Below, one piece after another: positions 1-8,221 of a stretch of 64,000 nt of DNA. The notes under the pieces were generated by a model that saw only the letters and a list, made by a program, of their open reading frames with translations, did not search any database and was not told where the DNA came from. Source of the stretch: an uncultured SAR86 cluster bacterium (lineage in GTDB: Bacteria > Pseudomonadota > Gammaproteobacteria > Magnimaribacterales > Magnimaribacteraceae); contig CACNCK010000001.1 of assembly GCA_902618945.1 (NCBI GenBank), positions 174,160 to 238,159 on the forward strand. The letters run 5' to 3'. The position numbers were made by a program, and so were the translations under genes. Within the stretch, counting starts at the first letter, position 1. Each line of letters begins with the position of its first letter.

Positions 1-684
1 GGGTTTGGAAGTTTTATTTAATATCCAAGTTCCATTGAGGGAAGAGTCAAAGATATAATTTTTAAAATTCTCATGCACTGGACTTTCTTTACTGGAAACA
101 AATCTTGTTCCCATTTGAATTCCTTCAGCTCCTACAGCAAAAGCTGCTGCCATACCAGCACCATCTGCAATTCCGCCTGCCGCTATTATTGGCAAATCTA
201 TTTTTTTTCTGATGGCTTGTATTAAAACGAAAAGGCCAACTTCCTCTGGACTCTTAAATCCTCCTCCTTCAGTTCCTTCCACCACAAGTCCATCAACACC
301 ACAATCTGCTGCTTTTATTGCACCTTCAACACTTGGCACTGCATGATAAACAGTGATGCCTGCATATTTGAGTATGTCTATATATTTAGAGGGATCGCCA
401 GCTGAGGTGGTTACAAATTTCACGCCGTGTTGAACACAAAACTCTACCATGCTCTCATCTCTTAAGAATAGTAGCGGCAGATTGACTCCAAATGGTTGAT
501 CAGTAAGTTCTGACATTTTTTCTATTTCTGCTTTGCAGTTATCAACTTCACCAGAAGAAGTTTCAATTACTCCGAAGCCTCCCGCATTGCAAACCGCTGA
601 AGCTAATTGACTTCTTGCAATCCAACCCATTGGCGCTTGAATTATTGGATATTTTGACCCCGTATGTTCCGTTACTCTGTTCAT
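1..684 (-). CDS. Nitronate monooxygenase-like FMN oxidoreductase (3' part missing)
   Basis: Partial gene running off the left edge; 228 codons remain and read without a stop. The N-terminus (YPIIQAPMGWIA) and the glycine-rich FMN-phosphate segment (AAGGIADGAGMAAA, then GAEGIQMGTRF) identify the TIM-barrel 2-nitropropane dioxygenase/nitronate monooxygenase family, FMN enzymes that oxidise nitronates or act as NADH:quinone or enoyl reductases. The usual EAGGH segment reads EGGGF here, so the histidine taken as catalytic in true nitronate monooxygenases is absent and the substrate is uncertain. Its ATG shares one base with the stop of the upstream hydrolase (TAATG), so it is the last visible gene of a four-gene minus-strand operon. 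Confidence 0.82.
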   Translation of the reverse strand, partial: MNRVTEHTGSKYPIIQAPMGWIARSQLASAVCNAGGFGVIETSSGEVDNCKAEIEKMSELTDQPFGVNLPLLFLRDESMVEFCVQHGVKFVTTSAGDPSKYIDILKYAGITVYHAVPSVEGAIKAADCGVDGLVVEGTEGGGFKSPEEVGLFVLIQAIRKKIDLPIIAAGGIADGAGMAAAFAVGAEGIQMGTRFVSSKESPVHENFKNYIFDSSLNGTWILNKTSKP

Positions 685-1748
685 TAGTTTTCCTTAATAA
701 AGTTGATTAATAATTCTGAAAGTTTTTTTGGTCTTGTCCATTGATAAAAATGACCACCTCCAATTTGAGGAGCGCTTTTTGCATTTGGGCACATTTCCAA
801 TACATCCTTTTCAATTCCATTTGTGACAGGATCATCTCCTGCGAAGACACTAAGAAAAGGTTTATCCCATGAAGAGAAAAACTCTCTCGCTTTTCTTTGC
901 TCCTCTAATGATTCATCAGGAATTGTCGGTACATGACTTGGCATGGCTCTTGGTCCCATTTTATAACTTGGGTCAGGAAAAGGTGCTTCATAGGCCTTGG
1001 CTATGTAAGACTTGAAAGGTGATGCACTATATTTTCCTAATAAGATAAAAATATAATTTAACGCCAGTGCAACTAAAGATCTTTTATCCATTTGCATCGA
1101 TTGTATAAATCCTATTGGTAAATCCTCTGTATCCCAACAAAATTTTTGCCAGTACATAAATTTGAGTCCTGGATGAGTTTTGCCACTATCCATTTGACGT
1201 ATTTGTTTTGACATAGAGAGGGGGTGGAGTTTTATATTACTTTCTCTAAAGGCTTTTATTTCTTCAATAACTTCTTCAGATACTTCAGGATTATAAGGAA
1301 GCCCAGTATTACCCATCGAGACTTTCAAGAATCTATCAGGTTCACGAGCAACTATCCTTAGGCCAATCAAGCCTCCCCAGTCTTGACCAAAAAAAGTTAG
1401 GTTTTGAAAATCATTCGCTTTCAGCCAATCCACCATCCAATCAACTTGATTTTGGTAACTGTAGTCTTCTCTAGCAGCAGGTTTATCAGATTTTCCATAA
1501 CCTGGTAAATCAGGTGCGATAACTCTTATTCCTGCTTCCGTTAAGAAAGGTATCATCTTCGAGTAAAGGTAGCACCAAACTGGTTGACCATGCATCGCCA
1601 ACAAAATAGGTCCATCTCTTGGTCCTTCATCTATATGATGTATTCGCAGATCTGAACCATCGTTAGTTTTTATATCTGTGTAATGGGGTTTGTATGGAAA
1701 ATCAGTTATCTTTTCAAATCTCTCATCGGGAGTTCTTAATATTTTCAT
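684..1748 (-). CDS. Haloalkane dehalogenase-like alpha/beta hydrolase
   Basis: A 354-residue alpha/beta hydrolase resembling class I haloalkane dehalogenases, which hydrolyse carbon-halogen bonds through an aspartyl ester. Visible features: HGQPVW oxyanion motif (53-58), GYGKSDKP (83-90), nucleophile motif GQDWGG with Asp123 and the adjacent halide-type Trp124, acid candidates Asp305/Asp306, and GGGHF with His333. The cap segment AYEAPFPDPSY (252-262) is typical of the DhlA group. The protein is about 40 residues longer than DhlA, with the excess in the cap (roughly 155-245). It lies 2 bp from the GST-like gene and is probably co-transcribed with it. Epoxide hydrolase is the main alternative, but the Asp-Trp pair favours a dehalogenase. 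Confidence 0.8.
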   Translation of the reverse strand: MKILRTPDERFEKITDFPYKPHYTDIKTNDGSDLRIHHIDEGPRDGPILLAMHGQPVWCYLYSKMIPFLTEAGIRVIAPDLPGYGKSDKPAAREDYSYQNQVDWMVDWLKANDFQNLTFFGQDWGGLIGLRIVAREPDRFLKVSMGNTGLPYNPEVSEEVIEEIKAFRESNIKLHPLSMSKQIRQMDSGKTHPGLKFMYWQKFCWDTEDLPIGFIQSMQMDKRSLVALALNYIFILLGKYSASPFKSYIAKAYEAPFPDPSYKMGPRAMPSHVPTIPDESLEEQRKAREFFSSWDKPFLSVFAGDDPVTNGIEKDVLEMCPNAKSAPQIGGGHFYQWTRPKKLSELLINFIKEN

Positions 1749-1750
1749 AT

Positions 1751-2815
1751 TTATTTTTCTTTCAATAATAAATTTTCACAGCCTGTTCCCTCAAATAGAT
1801 CTAGTAATCTTTTTTGATCAATCTCAGTTAAAGAATAAAATTCTTGGTTGATCCATTGGAGACACTTGCCTTGATAATTAAAAGTTTTTTGACTCCAGAC
1901 AGATCCGTCTATTTCTGTTTCCCAAGTCTCATTACCATTTTTTAAAGCCTCATTATTTGCTAAAAGTGCAGGCACATATACATGTCCTATTTCTTTTAAT
2001 AAAGACAACATACTTTCTGGAAGTGAGTCAAAAGTCTCCCATGTATTTTTTTCTAGATTTATTCCTGATAGATCTTCCATGCTATTTATCCACGCTACAG
2101 TTCTCAGAGATTCTTCGTGTGCAATTTTTCTAGAAGTTGGATCTAAGCCAATTAACTGAGTGAGTTGACCATATACTGCAAAGTCTGCTGAGCTTGGCCT
2201 TTGTCCAAATAGAAAAGGTAAATTACTGAAATGATTCTCCATGATTCCTAAAAACCGTTTGTAACTGCTCTCTATGATTGGGGCAGTTATATCATTTGAG
2301 CCCACTACCCAAAGCCTTTCTATTTGTCTTGAACCGATTCCTTCTTTAAAGATTTTCCAAAGATCTTCTTTGAGATCCACTTTATGATTCAATGGCAGGA
2401 TAGATGAAGCATTATCAGCATCCTCGTCGAAATGCCAACGGTAATGAAACATGTATTTAGTTACCCACTCATCTCCAAAATCCTCTAGTAGATAATTAAG
2501 GAAACTAAGAGCGGGATCTTCCGGTATAACACTCCTGCCCTCAAATTCTTTTTCAAGTCTTCTGATAATAGGAGTTGAGTCAGTGACAGTCTGAAGATGA
2601 CCTTTTTCATCTCTCATTAGGAAAGTGGGAAGAAGAACAGGCTTGGGAGTGTCTATGCCAAGTTCCTCGAATGCGCCACCGCTTTCTAGAAGTTCTCCAG
2701 GGTTACCCCAGATCATTTCATAAGGTATGTGTCTATATCTTAATAGTGCAAGCATCTTTCTTGTATAAGGAGATGGTGGAGCACCAATAAGGATAACTTT
2801 TTCTTTAGATAACAC
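1751..2815 (-). CDS. Glutathione S-transferase-like protein
   Basis: A 354-residue soluble protein. The N-terminus has a thioredoxin-fold GST start (VILIGAPPSPYTRKMLALL, about residues 7-25, then an IPYEMIWGNP strand and TDSTPIIRRLE near 78-88). The C-terminal half has the all-helical GST segment (FLFGQRPSSADFAVYGQL, about 200-218). At 354 residues it is longer than a standard GST of about 210; the extra C-terminal part is unassigned. The likely role is glutathione conjugation or glutathione-dependent chemistry. It sits between a DUF1330 gene (11 bp) and the dehalogenase-like gene (2 bp), suggesting a shared detoxification or catabolic role, which is inference. Confidence 0.78.
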   Translation of the reverse strand: MLSKEKVILIGAPPSPYTRKMLALLRYRHIPYEMIWGNPGELLESGGAFEELGIDTPKPVLLPTFLMRDEKGHLQTVTDSTPIIRRLEKEFEGRSVIPEDPALSFLNYLLEDFGDEWVTKYMFHYRWHFDEDADNASSILPLNHKVDLKEDLWKIFKEGIGSRQIERLWVVGSNDITAPIIESSYKRFLGIMENHFSNLPFLFGQRPSSADFAVYGQLTQLIGLDPTSRKIAHEESLRTVAWINSMEDLSGINLEKNTWETFDSLPESMLSLLKEIGHVYVPALLANNEALKNGNETWETEIDGSVWSQKTFNYQGKCLQWINQEFYSLTEIDQKRLLDLFEGTGCENLLLKEK

Positions 2816-2826
2816 CTTAAGATTCC

Positions 2827-3240
2827 TTATATATCCTCTACAGAAGTTTCGATATTTAACTGTCCTTCTAGGCCTGCAATTCTGTGTTGTGCACTTTGTA
2901 TGTAATCAGGATCTGAAATCATTTCCAACATAGCCTTTCTGGATGGGTACATAGCTATGGCTACTTTATCCCATAAATCTTCAACTTCGCCCAGCATTAG
3001 CCTATCAACATTACCTCCAAAAATTGGTTTTCCACCAACTTTAGCTAAGTGCCCAACAACTTCCTCGCCATAAATGGCATATGCCTCTTCACCTGAAAGG
3101 TCTGTTTCTCTTTTATCTGGATATTGCGCTTTTTCTTTAAATTTAAGCAGATTTACCATAAAAATTGGTTTATCTTCTTCTTGATCATTGAACCCTTTAA
3201 GTTGTTCTTCATTGGGCATAACTGCATTTTTAACTTCCAT
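2827..3240 (-). CDS. DUF1330 family protein
   Basis: Small protein (137 residues from the chosen start) with the dimeric alpha/beta-barrel signature of DUF1330: KPIFMVNLLKFKEKA, then GEEAYAIYGEE, GGKPIFGGNVD and AIAMYPSRKAMLEMI. The function of the family is not established. I chose the ATG at 3240, not the in-frame TTG at 3252, because the GGAGAAG Shine-Dalgarno lies between them, ending 3 bp before the ATG; the TTG overlaps that site. It is the first gene of the minus-strand operon with the GST-like, dehalogenase-like and flavin oxidoreductase genes, and diverges from the curA-like gene. Confidence 0.82.
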   Translation of the reverse strand: MEVKNAVMPNEEQLKGFNDQEEDKPIFMVNLLKFKEKAQYPDKRETDLSGEEAYAIYGEEVVGHLAKVGGKPIFGGNVDRLMLGEVEDLWDKVAIAMYPSRKAMLEMISDPDYIQSAQHRIAGLEGQLNIETSVEDI

Positions 3241-3319
3241 AAACTTCTCCAAGTTTTACAACATATCTTATGTCATTAGTAAGGTTTTAAATATAAACAA
3301 AATAAGGTAACTTGAACAT
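3241..3319. promoter_or_regulatory. Divergent intergenic region with unassigned promoters
   Basis: This 79 bp gap separates two divergent operons, so it must hold both promoters. Visible: the GGAGAAG ribosome site of the leftward gene (complement, about 3244-3250), an AAGGTAA-type site just before the rightward ATG, and short inverted repeats AACTT-N4-AAGTT and ACATA-N3-TATGT. No convincing -35/-10 pair could be assigned to either direction. Confidence 0.4.
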
Positions 3320-4315
3320 ATGAAAAATAAACAAGTAATTATCAATAGTCTTCCTGAAGGTAAATTGACTGAGAGTAATTACAGGCTAGTTGAGTCTGAA
3401 ATACCCGAAATTTCTTCTGATCAGGTTTTAGTTAAAACAATATCTTTTGCGATAACTGCTGGCACTCGTGCAGGTCTCCAAGGTAGCGCTAGTTACGCAG
3501 GAGCCCCAACTACAGGAATTGTTATGAACTGCACAGGAATTGGAGAAATTGTAAAGAGTAATTCAGAAGAATATCCAATCGGTAAAAATGTACTTACTCA
3601 AACAGGTTGGCAAGAGTATTCGGCCCAAAATATTCAGTCTTTGACTCTTCTTAGAGATACTGTCGCACCTTCTTTATATTTGGGCCCTTTAGGTATCAAT
3701 GGATTGACTGCATACTTCGGTCTTCTTGAAATCGGACAGCCACAAGAAGGGGAGACTGTTATGATCTCGGCAGCCGCAGGATCTGTTGGACATATGGTGG
3801 GACAAATTGCCAAGATCAAAGGCTGCAGTGTCATTGGAGTTTGTGGAAGTGATGATAAATGTGAAAAACTTATTAATGATTTAGGTTTTGATGCTGCTAT
3901 AAATTATAAAGACGCTAATTTCAGACAAAATTTAAAGGAAGCAACTCCTAACGGAGTAGATGTTTATTTTGATAATACTGGTGGCATGATTTTAGGTTCG
4001 GCATTATTTAGGTTAAATTCGGGTGGCAGAATAGCTTGCTGTGGAGTCGTTTCGCAATATGACACTAGTACTCCAGAACCGGGACCAAGAGGGATACCTG
4101 GGCTACTGGTAAATAAAAGTATCAGAATGCAAGGATTTCTCGTATTCGATTTTGCAGATAAATACGAAGAAGCCACGAATGATTTGATTGGATGGATTGA
4201 TTCGGGTCAACTCAAAGTACTTACTGATGAGCTTGAAGGCTTAGAAAAGGCCCCGCAAGGTTTCGTAGATTTGTTAGCTGGTGGGAATATCGGTACGAGG
4301 ATAGTTAATATTTAA
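3320..4315 (+). CDS. NADP-dependent MDR oxidoreductase (CurA/2-alkenal reductase type)
   Basis: A 331-residue zinc-free medium-chain dehydrogenase/reductase. N-terminal GroES-like part, then LGPLGINGLTAYFGL (121-135), the Rossmann motif SAAAGSVGHMVGQIAK (150-165), and the family run GVDVYFDNTGG followed by GGRIACCGVVSQYD. This matches the curcumin/leukotriene B4 dehydrogenase group, which reduces activated C=C bonds of enones with NADPH. An AAGGTAA ribosome site precedes the ATG. It is the first gene of a rightward operon, followed after 5 bp by a TPP enzyme and then an acyl-CoA dehydrogenase, consistent with breakdown of an unsaturated carbonyl substrate (inference). Confidence 0.85.
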   Translation: MKNKQVIINSLPEGKLTESNYRLVESEIPEISSDQVLVKTISFAITAGTRAGLQGSASYAGAPTTGIVMNCTGIGEIVKSNSEEYPIGKNVLTQTGWQEYSAQNIQSLTLLRDTVAPSLYLGPLGINGLTAYFGLLEIGQPQEGETVMISAAAGSVGHMVGQIAKIKGCSVIGVCGSDDKCEKLINDLGFDAAINYKDANFRQNLKEATPNGVDVYFDNTGGMILGSALFRLNSGGRIACCGVVSQYDTSTPEPGPRGIPGLLVNKSIRMQGFLVFDFADKYEEATNDLIGWIDSGQLKVLTDELEGLEKAPQGFVDLLAGGNIGTRIVNI

Positions 4316-4320
4316 AGATT

Positions 4321-5868
4321 ATGAATTCGGCAGATGCTTTATTGAAGACTTTAATTGCTAATGGGCTCGAGGTTGTCTTTGCTAATCCAGGCACTTCAGA
4401 GATGCACTTAGTTGCTGCGATAGACCATCATCCAGAAATAAGACCAGTTTTAGGTCTTTTTGAAGGTGTTGTTTCAGGTGCTGCGGATGGCTATGCAAGG
4501 ATGTCGGGTAAGGCAGCTGCAAATTTACTACATTTAGGCCCCGGATTAGGAAATGCTTTTGCAAATATTCACAATGCAAAGAAAGCCAGAACCCCTATGT
4601 TAAATATTGTTGGAGATCATGCTACCTATCACCTTAAATATGATGCACCTTTGACCTCCGATCTAGATGGTCTTGCTAAAGCCAGTTCAGATTGGGTAGG
4701 TAGAAGTAAGTCTCCAGATGACTTATCAGATCTTGGAGCGCAAGCCTGGCAGGCTGCTCATAAATATCCAGGTCAAATCGCAACTATGCTTGTGCCAGCC
4801 GATTCAGCTTGGGGCGAGACTGAGAAATTAGGTAAAGAACTTGTTAGCGAAGGCCCTTTAGATATAGATAATTCTCTTCTTACCGATGCATATAATGTTT
4901 TGTCTTCAGAAAAAAACACCATGTTGTTTATAGGAGGAGATTGTCTAGATGAGGAATCTGTAACTTTAGCTGGAAAAATTGCTACAAAAACTGGATGTCG
5001 TTTAGCTACAGATACTTTCGTTATAAGACACAGGAGAGGAACCGGATTGACTAAGGTAGAGCCAATTCCTTATTTTGCTGAAATGGCTGAGGAACATTTA
5101 AGAGGTGTTGAATCTATTGTTTTTATAGGAACTAAGCCACCAGTATCTTTTTTTGCTTACCCAGGAAAGAAAAGCTATCTGTCTCCAGAGAATGCTGAAC
5201 TTATAGAATTAGCGACGCCTTATCAAGATGGAAAATCCGCACTTTATCAATTAAGTGAAATGTTAAAGACTGATAAGATTGATAAATCATTAATTCCTGA
5301 CGGAATTATAGATGCACCATCAAATGGTGAGCTGAATGCATCAAACCTTGGCCCTTTATTTGCGAGCTTACTTCCAGAAGATGTCGTTGTTTGTGACGAA
5401 GCAGCGACATCTGGATTTTTTGTTACTCCACATGCCTGGAATTCGAAGCCACTTGATTGGTTGGCTTTAACTGGAGGATCAATAGGGCAAGGACTTCCCT
5501 TGGCAACCGGCGCAGCAATCGCTGTTCCTGAGAGGCCTGTCATTTGTCTCCATGGCGATGGAGGAGCAATGTATACAGTTCAGTCTCTATGGACGCAAGC
5601 AAGAGAAGGACTAAATATTACAAATGTTATTTTTTCAAATAAAGCTTACGCAATTCTTCAGGTTGAGTTAGAAAGAGTAGGTGCATTAGAAACAGGCGAT
5701 AGGGCAAAATCAATGTTCTCTCTTGATAATCCAGAAATTAATTGGGTTTCTTTATCCAAATCTATGGGTGTTCCTGCACTTCGTACGACCACTGTGGAAC
5801 AATTTTCAAAGGCATTTTCAGATGGCTTAAATTCTGAAGGACCAAGCTTAATAGAAGTTATAATTTAA
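4321..5868 (+). CDS. Acetolactate synthase-like thiamine diphosphate enzyme
   Basis: A 515-residue TPP enzyme of the acetolactate synthase/benzoylformate decarboxylase superfamily. The PYR domain starts the protein and has FANPGTSE (20-27) and the cofactor-activating glutamate in GLFEGVVSGAADGYAR (Glu48). The PP domain has GDG at 412-414 and the metal-ligand Asn440 in SNKAY, the standard 25-30 residue spacing. It is shorter than anabolic IlvB (about 570), and no ilvN or other branched-chain gene is nearby, so biosynthetic acetolactate synthase is unlikely. A carboligase or 2-oxoacid decarboxylase in the surrounding catabolic operon fits better. The exact substrate is unknown. Confidence 0.83.
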   Translation: MNSADALLKTLIANGLEVVFANPGTSEMHLVAAIDHHPEIRPVLGLFEGVVSGAADGYARMSGKAAANLLHLGPGLGNAFANIHNAKKARTPMLNIVGDHATYHLKYDAPLTSDLDGLAKASSDWVGRSKSPDDLSDLGAQAWQAAHKYPGQIATMLVPADSAWGETEKLGKELVSEGPLDIDNSLLTDAYNVLSSEKNTMLFIGGDCLDEESVTLAGKIATKTGCRLATDTFVIRHRRGTGLTKVEPIPYFAEMAEEHLRGVESIVFIGTKPPVSFFAYPGKKSYLSPENAELIELATPYQDGKSALYQLSEMLKTDKIDKSLIPDGIIDAPSNGELNASNLGPLFASLLPEDVVVCDEAATSGFFVTPHAWNSKPLDWLALTGGSIGQGLPLATGAAIAVPERPVICLHGDGGAMYTVQSLWTQAREGLNITNVIFSNKAYAILQVELERVGALETGDRAKSMFSLDNPEINWVSLSKSMGVPALRTTTVEQFSKAFSDGLNSEGPSLIEVII

Positions 5869-5881
5869 TCTAAGGTAAAGA

Positions 5882-7078
5882 ATGAATCTCAATTTTTCAG
5901 AAGAAGAACTATCATTTCAAGAGGAAGTTAAAGATTTCCTCCGTAAAGAGCTTAAGCCTGAATTAGTTACTACGTCCAGAAAGACATCTGCAGTTTTTAC
6001 TGAAAAGGAAGTTGCTATGGAATGGCAAGCAATACTCGCTAAAAAAGGATGGCTTGTTCCATCTTGGCCGGAAGAATATGGAGGCACCAATTGGACTCAA
6101 GCTCAAAAATATATTTTTTCATCGGAATGTGCAAAAGCTGGGGCTCCCAATTTGATACCAATGGGCTTAGCAATGATTGGACCACTACTATTAGGACGAG
6201 GAACTAAAGAGCAAAAAGACTACTATATTCCCAGAATTATTAATGGAGATGATTACTGGTGTCAGGGTTATAGCGAGCCAGGTGCAGGTTCAGATCTCGC
6301 TAGCTTGCAATGTAAAGCAGTCAGACAAGGTGACAAGTACATCATTAACGGAACAAAAATATGGACTACTCATGCTCACCTTGCAAACAAGATATTTTGT
6401 CTGGTTAGGACTGATAATTCAGGGAAAAATCAAGAAGGAATTACATTTTTGATGATGGATATGCATCAGCCGGGAGTCAAAGTTGAACCTCTCTTAACTA
6501 TGGCTAAGGATCATGATTTCAATCAGGTCGTTTTTACAGATGCTGAAGCTCATGTCAAAGACAGGATAGGAAAAGAAAACGAAGGTTGGGCAGTTGCAAA
6601 ATATTTATTAGAGTTTGAGAGAAGCGGTGGGGTAGGTGGCTCGAAAAGCTTATCTGACATAGAATTTATCAAAAAGTTAGTCCAAAAAATATCTTCCCAA
6701 CATCTAGATGAAAGTTTTTTGGAAATTTACTTAACTAAAATCACTGAGTTAGAAATTAAAGCTAAAGCTATCCAATATACTTCTTTAAGAATATTAAGTT
6801 CTTTAGGGAAGGGAGATAGTCCTGGGCCGGAGTCTTCAATGATGAAAACTTTAGTAACAGATCTTGAACAGGAAATATCTGAGCTAACTCTAGAAGTTAT
6901 AGGGTATTATGGAATTCCTTTTCAAGATACGACTTATGGAAGTAATGAACCACCAATTGGTGATGAGGATTACAGACCTATAGCTGGCAAATATCAGAAT
7001 CTTAGAGCAACAACTATTTATGGTGGTAGTAATGAGATACAGAGAAATATTATGGCTAAGGCAGTTTTAGGCTTGTAG
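5882..7078 (+). CDS. Acyl-CoA dehydrogenase
   Basis: A 398-residue FAD enzyme with full acyl-CoA dehydrogenase architecture. Helical N-domain (FSEEELSFQEEVKDFLRKEL), the flavin/substrate motif CQGYSEPGAGSDLASL (128-142), the second motif YIINGTKIWTTHAH, and the C-terminal YGGSNEIQRNIMAKAVLGL. The C-terminal box has YGGS where MCAD-type enzymes carry the catalytic Glu, so the base must lie elsewhere, as in other branches of the family. Substrate chain length cannot be read from sequence. An AAGGTAAAG ribosome site precedes the ATG; gaps of 13 and 2 bp to its neighbours indicate one operon. Confidence 0.9.
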   Translation: MNLNFSEEELSFQEEVKDFLRKELKPELVTTSRKTSAVFTEKEVAMEWQAILAKKGWLVPSWPEEYGGTNWTQAQKYIFSSECAKAGAPNLIPMGLAMIGPLLLGRGTKEQKDYYIPRIINGDDYWCQGYSEPGAGSDLASLQCKAVRQGDKYIINGTKIWTTHAHLANKIFCLVRTDNSGKNQEGITFLMMDMHQPGVKVEPLLTMAKDHDFNQVVFTDAEAHVKDRIGKENEGWAVAKYLLEFERSGGVGGSKSLSDIEFIKKLVQKISSQHLDESFLEIYLTKITELEIKAKAIQYTSLRILSSLGKGDSPGPESSMMKTLVTDLEQEISELTLEVIGYYGIPFQDTTYGSNEPPIGDEDYRPIAGKYQNLRATTIYGGSNEIQRNIMAKAVLGL

Positions 7079-7080
7079 AT

Positions 7081-8139
7081 ATGAAGTTATTAATAAGAGT
7101 GATAATCGCTTCATTAATTCTTGGAATTACCTCTTGGGTGATTATCCAATTACCTTCAGTACAAGATAGATTAATAGTAGTGGCATTCACTGCTCTTGGC
7201 TCAGCATCGAATAATTTACCTAAAGAGGACGCTTTAAGTGCTGCAGTTTGTGGTTCAAGATCACCGTTACCAAGCCCAGGAAGAGCAGAGACATGTATTT
7301 TGATTACCGCTGGAGATGATCTGTTTGTAGTAGATATAGGTGATGGTAGTAACGACAACCTTAGGAGTTGGAATATAAATTTTAGAGATATCGAGGCAGT
7401 TTTAATCACGCATTTACATTCAGATCACATTGCTGACTTGCCTGGCCTCCATCAGAACGCGTGGGTTGTAGGTGAACGCAGCTCAAAGTTAAAAGTTTTT
7501 GGTCCTGAAGGCATTGATCAGTTTACTCAAGGTATAGAAATGGCTTATGCGCATGATTATGTATTTCGTAATGAGCATCACGGTGACCTAATAGCGCCTT
7601 TGCAATTCGCAGGGTTTGACACAAGAGTAATAGACCTCAAGAACCCAGTAATATTTGATAATGGTGAATTGAAAATAACGGCGTTTAAAGTTATTCATGA
7701 ACCTATAGAACCTGCATTAGGCTTTAGATTTGAATACAAAGGAAGATCAATAGTAATCTCGGGAGATACTTCTTACACACAAACTGTCATTGACAATTCA
7801 ATGAATGCTGATGTTTTGTTTCACGAAGCCCAAGCTAATCATATGTTGGCTATTATGGAAGAGTCATTAAGGAGTCGCGGTGCGGACCTATTGGCAACAG
7901 TATTGGATGACATAACAACTTATCACACTACCTTAGTAGAAGCAGCGGAGATAGCTAATGAAGCCAATGTTAAAAAATTATTTTTTTATCATCTAACACC
8001 GGCACCAAGAAATTATATTCAAGAAATTATGTTTGTTAGGGGAGTTGATCAGGTACGAAAAGAGTGGACTCTTGTAGAAGATGGAACCCTAGTAATATTG
8101 CCTGTTGGCTCTGAAGAGATAATCGTGACAAACATGTAG
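7081..8139 (+). CDS. Membrane-anchored metallo-beta-lactamase-fold hydrolase
   Basis: A 352-residue protein with one N-terminal hydrophobic segment (about residues 4-24), a signal anchor or signal peptide, so the enzyme probably works in the periplasm. The MBL-fold metal site is clear: HLHSDH (111-116), VISGDTSYT with the bridging Asp, and FFYHLTPAP with the last His. The overall pattern is nearer to the RNase Z/arylsulfatase branch than to classical beta-lactamases, since TCILITAGDDLFVVDIGDG precedes the metal site. The natural substrate is unknown. The start lies 2 bp after the acyl-CoA dehydrogenase, so it belongs to the same operon. Confidence 0.82.
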   Translation: MKLLIRVIIASLILGITSWVIIQLPSVQDRLIVVAFTALGSASNNLPKEDALSAAVCGSRSPLPSPGRAETCILITAGDDLFVVDIGDGSNDNLRSWNINFRDIEAVLITHLHSDHIADLPGLHQNAWVVGERSSKLKVFGPEGIDQFTQGIEMAYAHDYVFRNEHHGDLIAPLQFAGFDTRVIDLKNPVIFDNGELKITAFKVIHEPIEPALGFRFEYKGRSIVISGDTSYTQTVIDNSMNADVLFHEAQANHMLAIMEESLRSRGADLLATVLDDITTYHTTLVEAAEIANEANVKKLFFYHLTPAPRNYIQEIMFVRGVDQVRKEWTLVEDGTLVILPVGSEEIIVTNM

Positions 8140-8221
8140 TTTGGTAGTTTTAATATAACTTGATTATTGAGTTTCAGTAACCTAACATCATGTTCCCGGT
8201 TTTTATAAAAAAGGAGAATAT

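Noticed and set aside
3241-3252. TTG start for the DUF1330 gene
   Set aside because: It overlaps the GGAGAAG ribosome site of the ATG at 3240.
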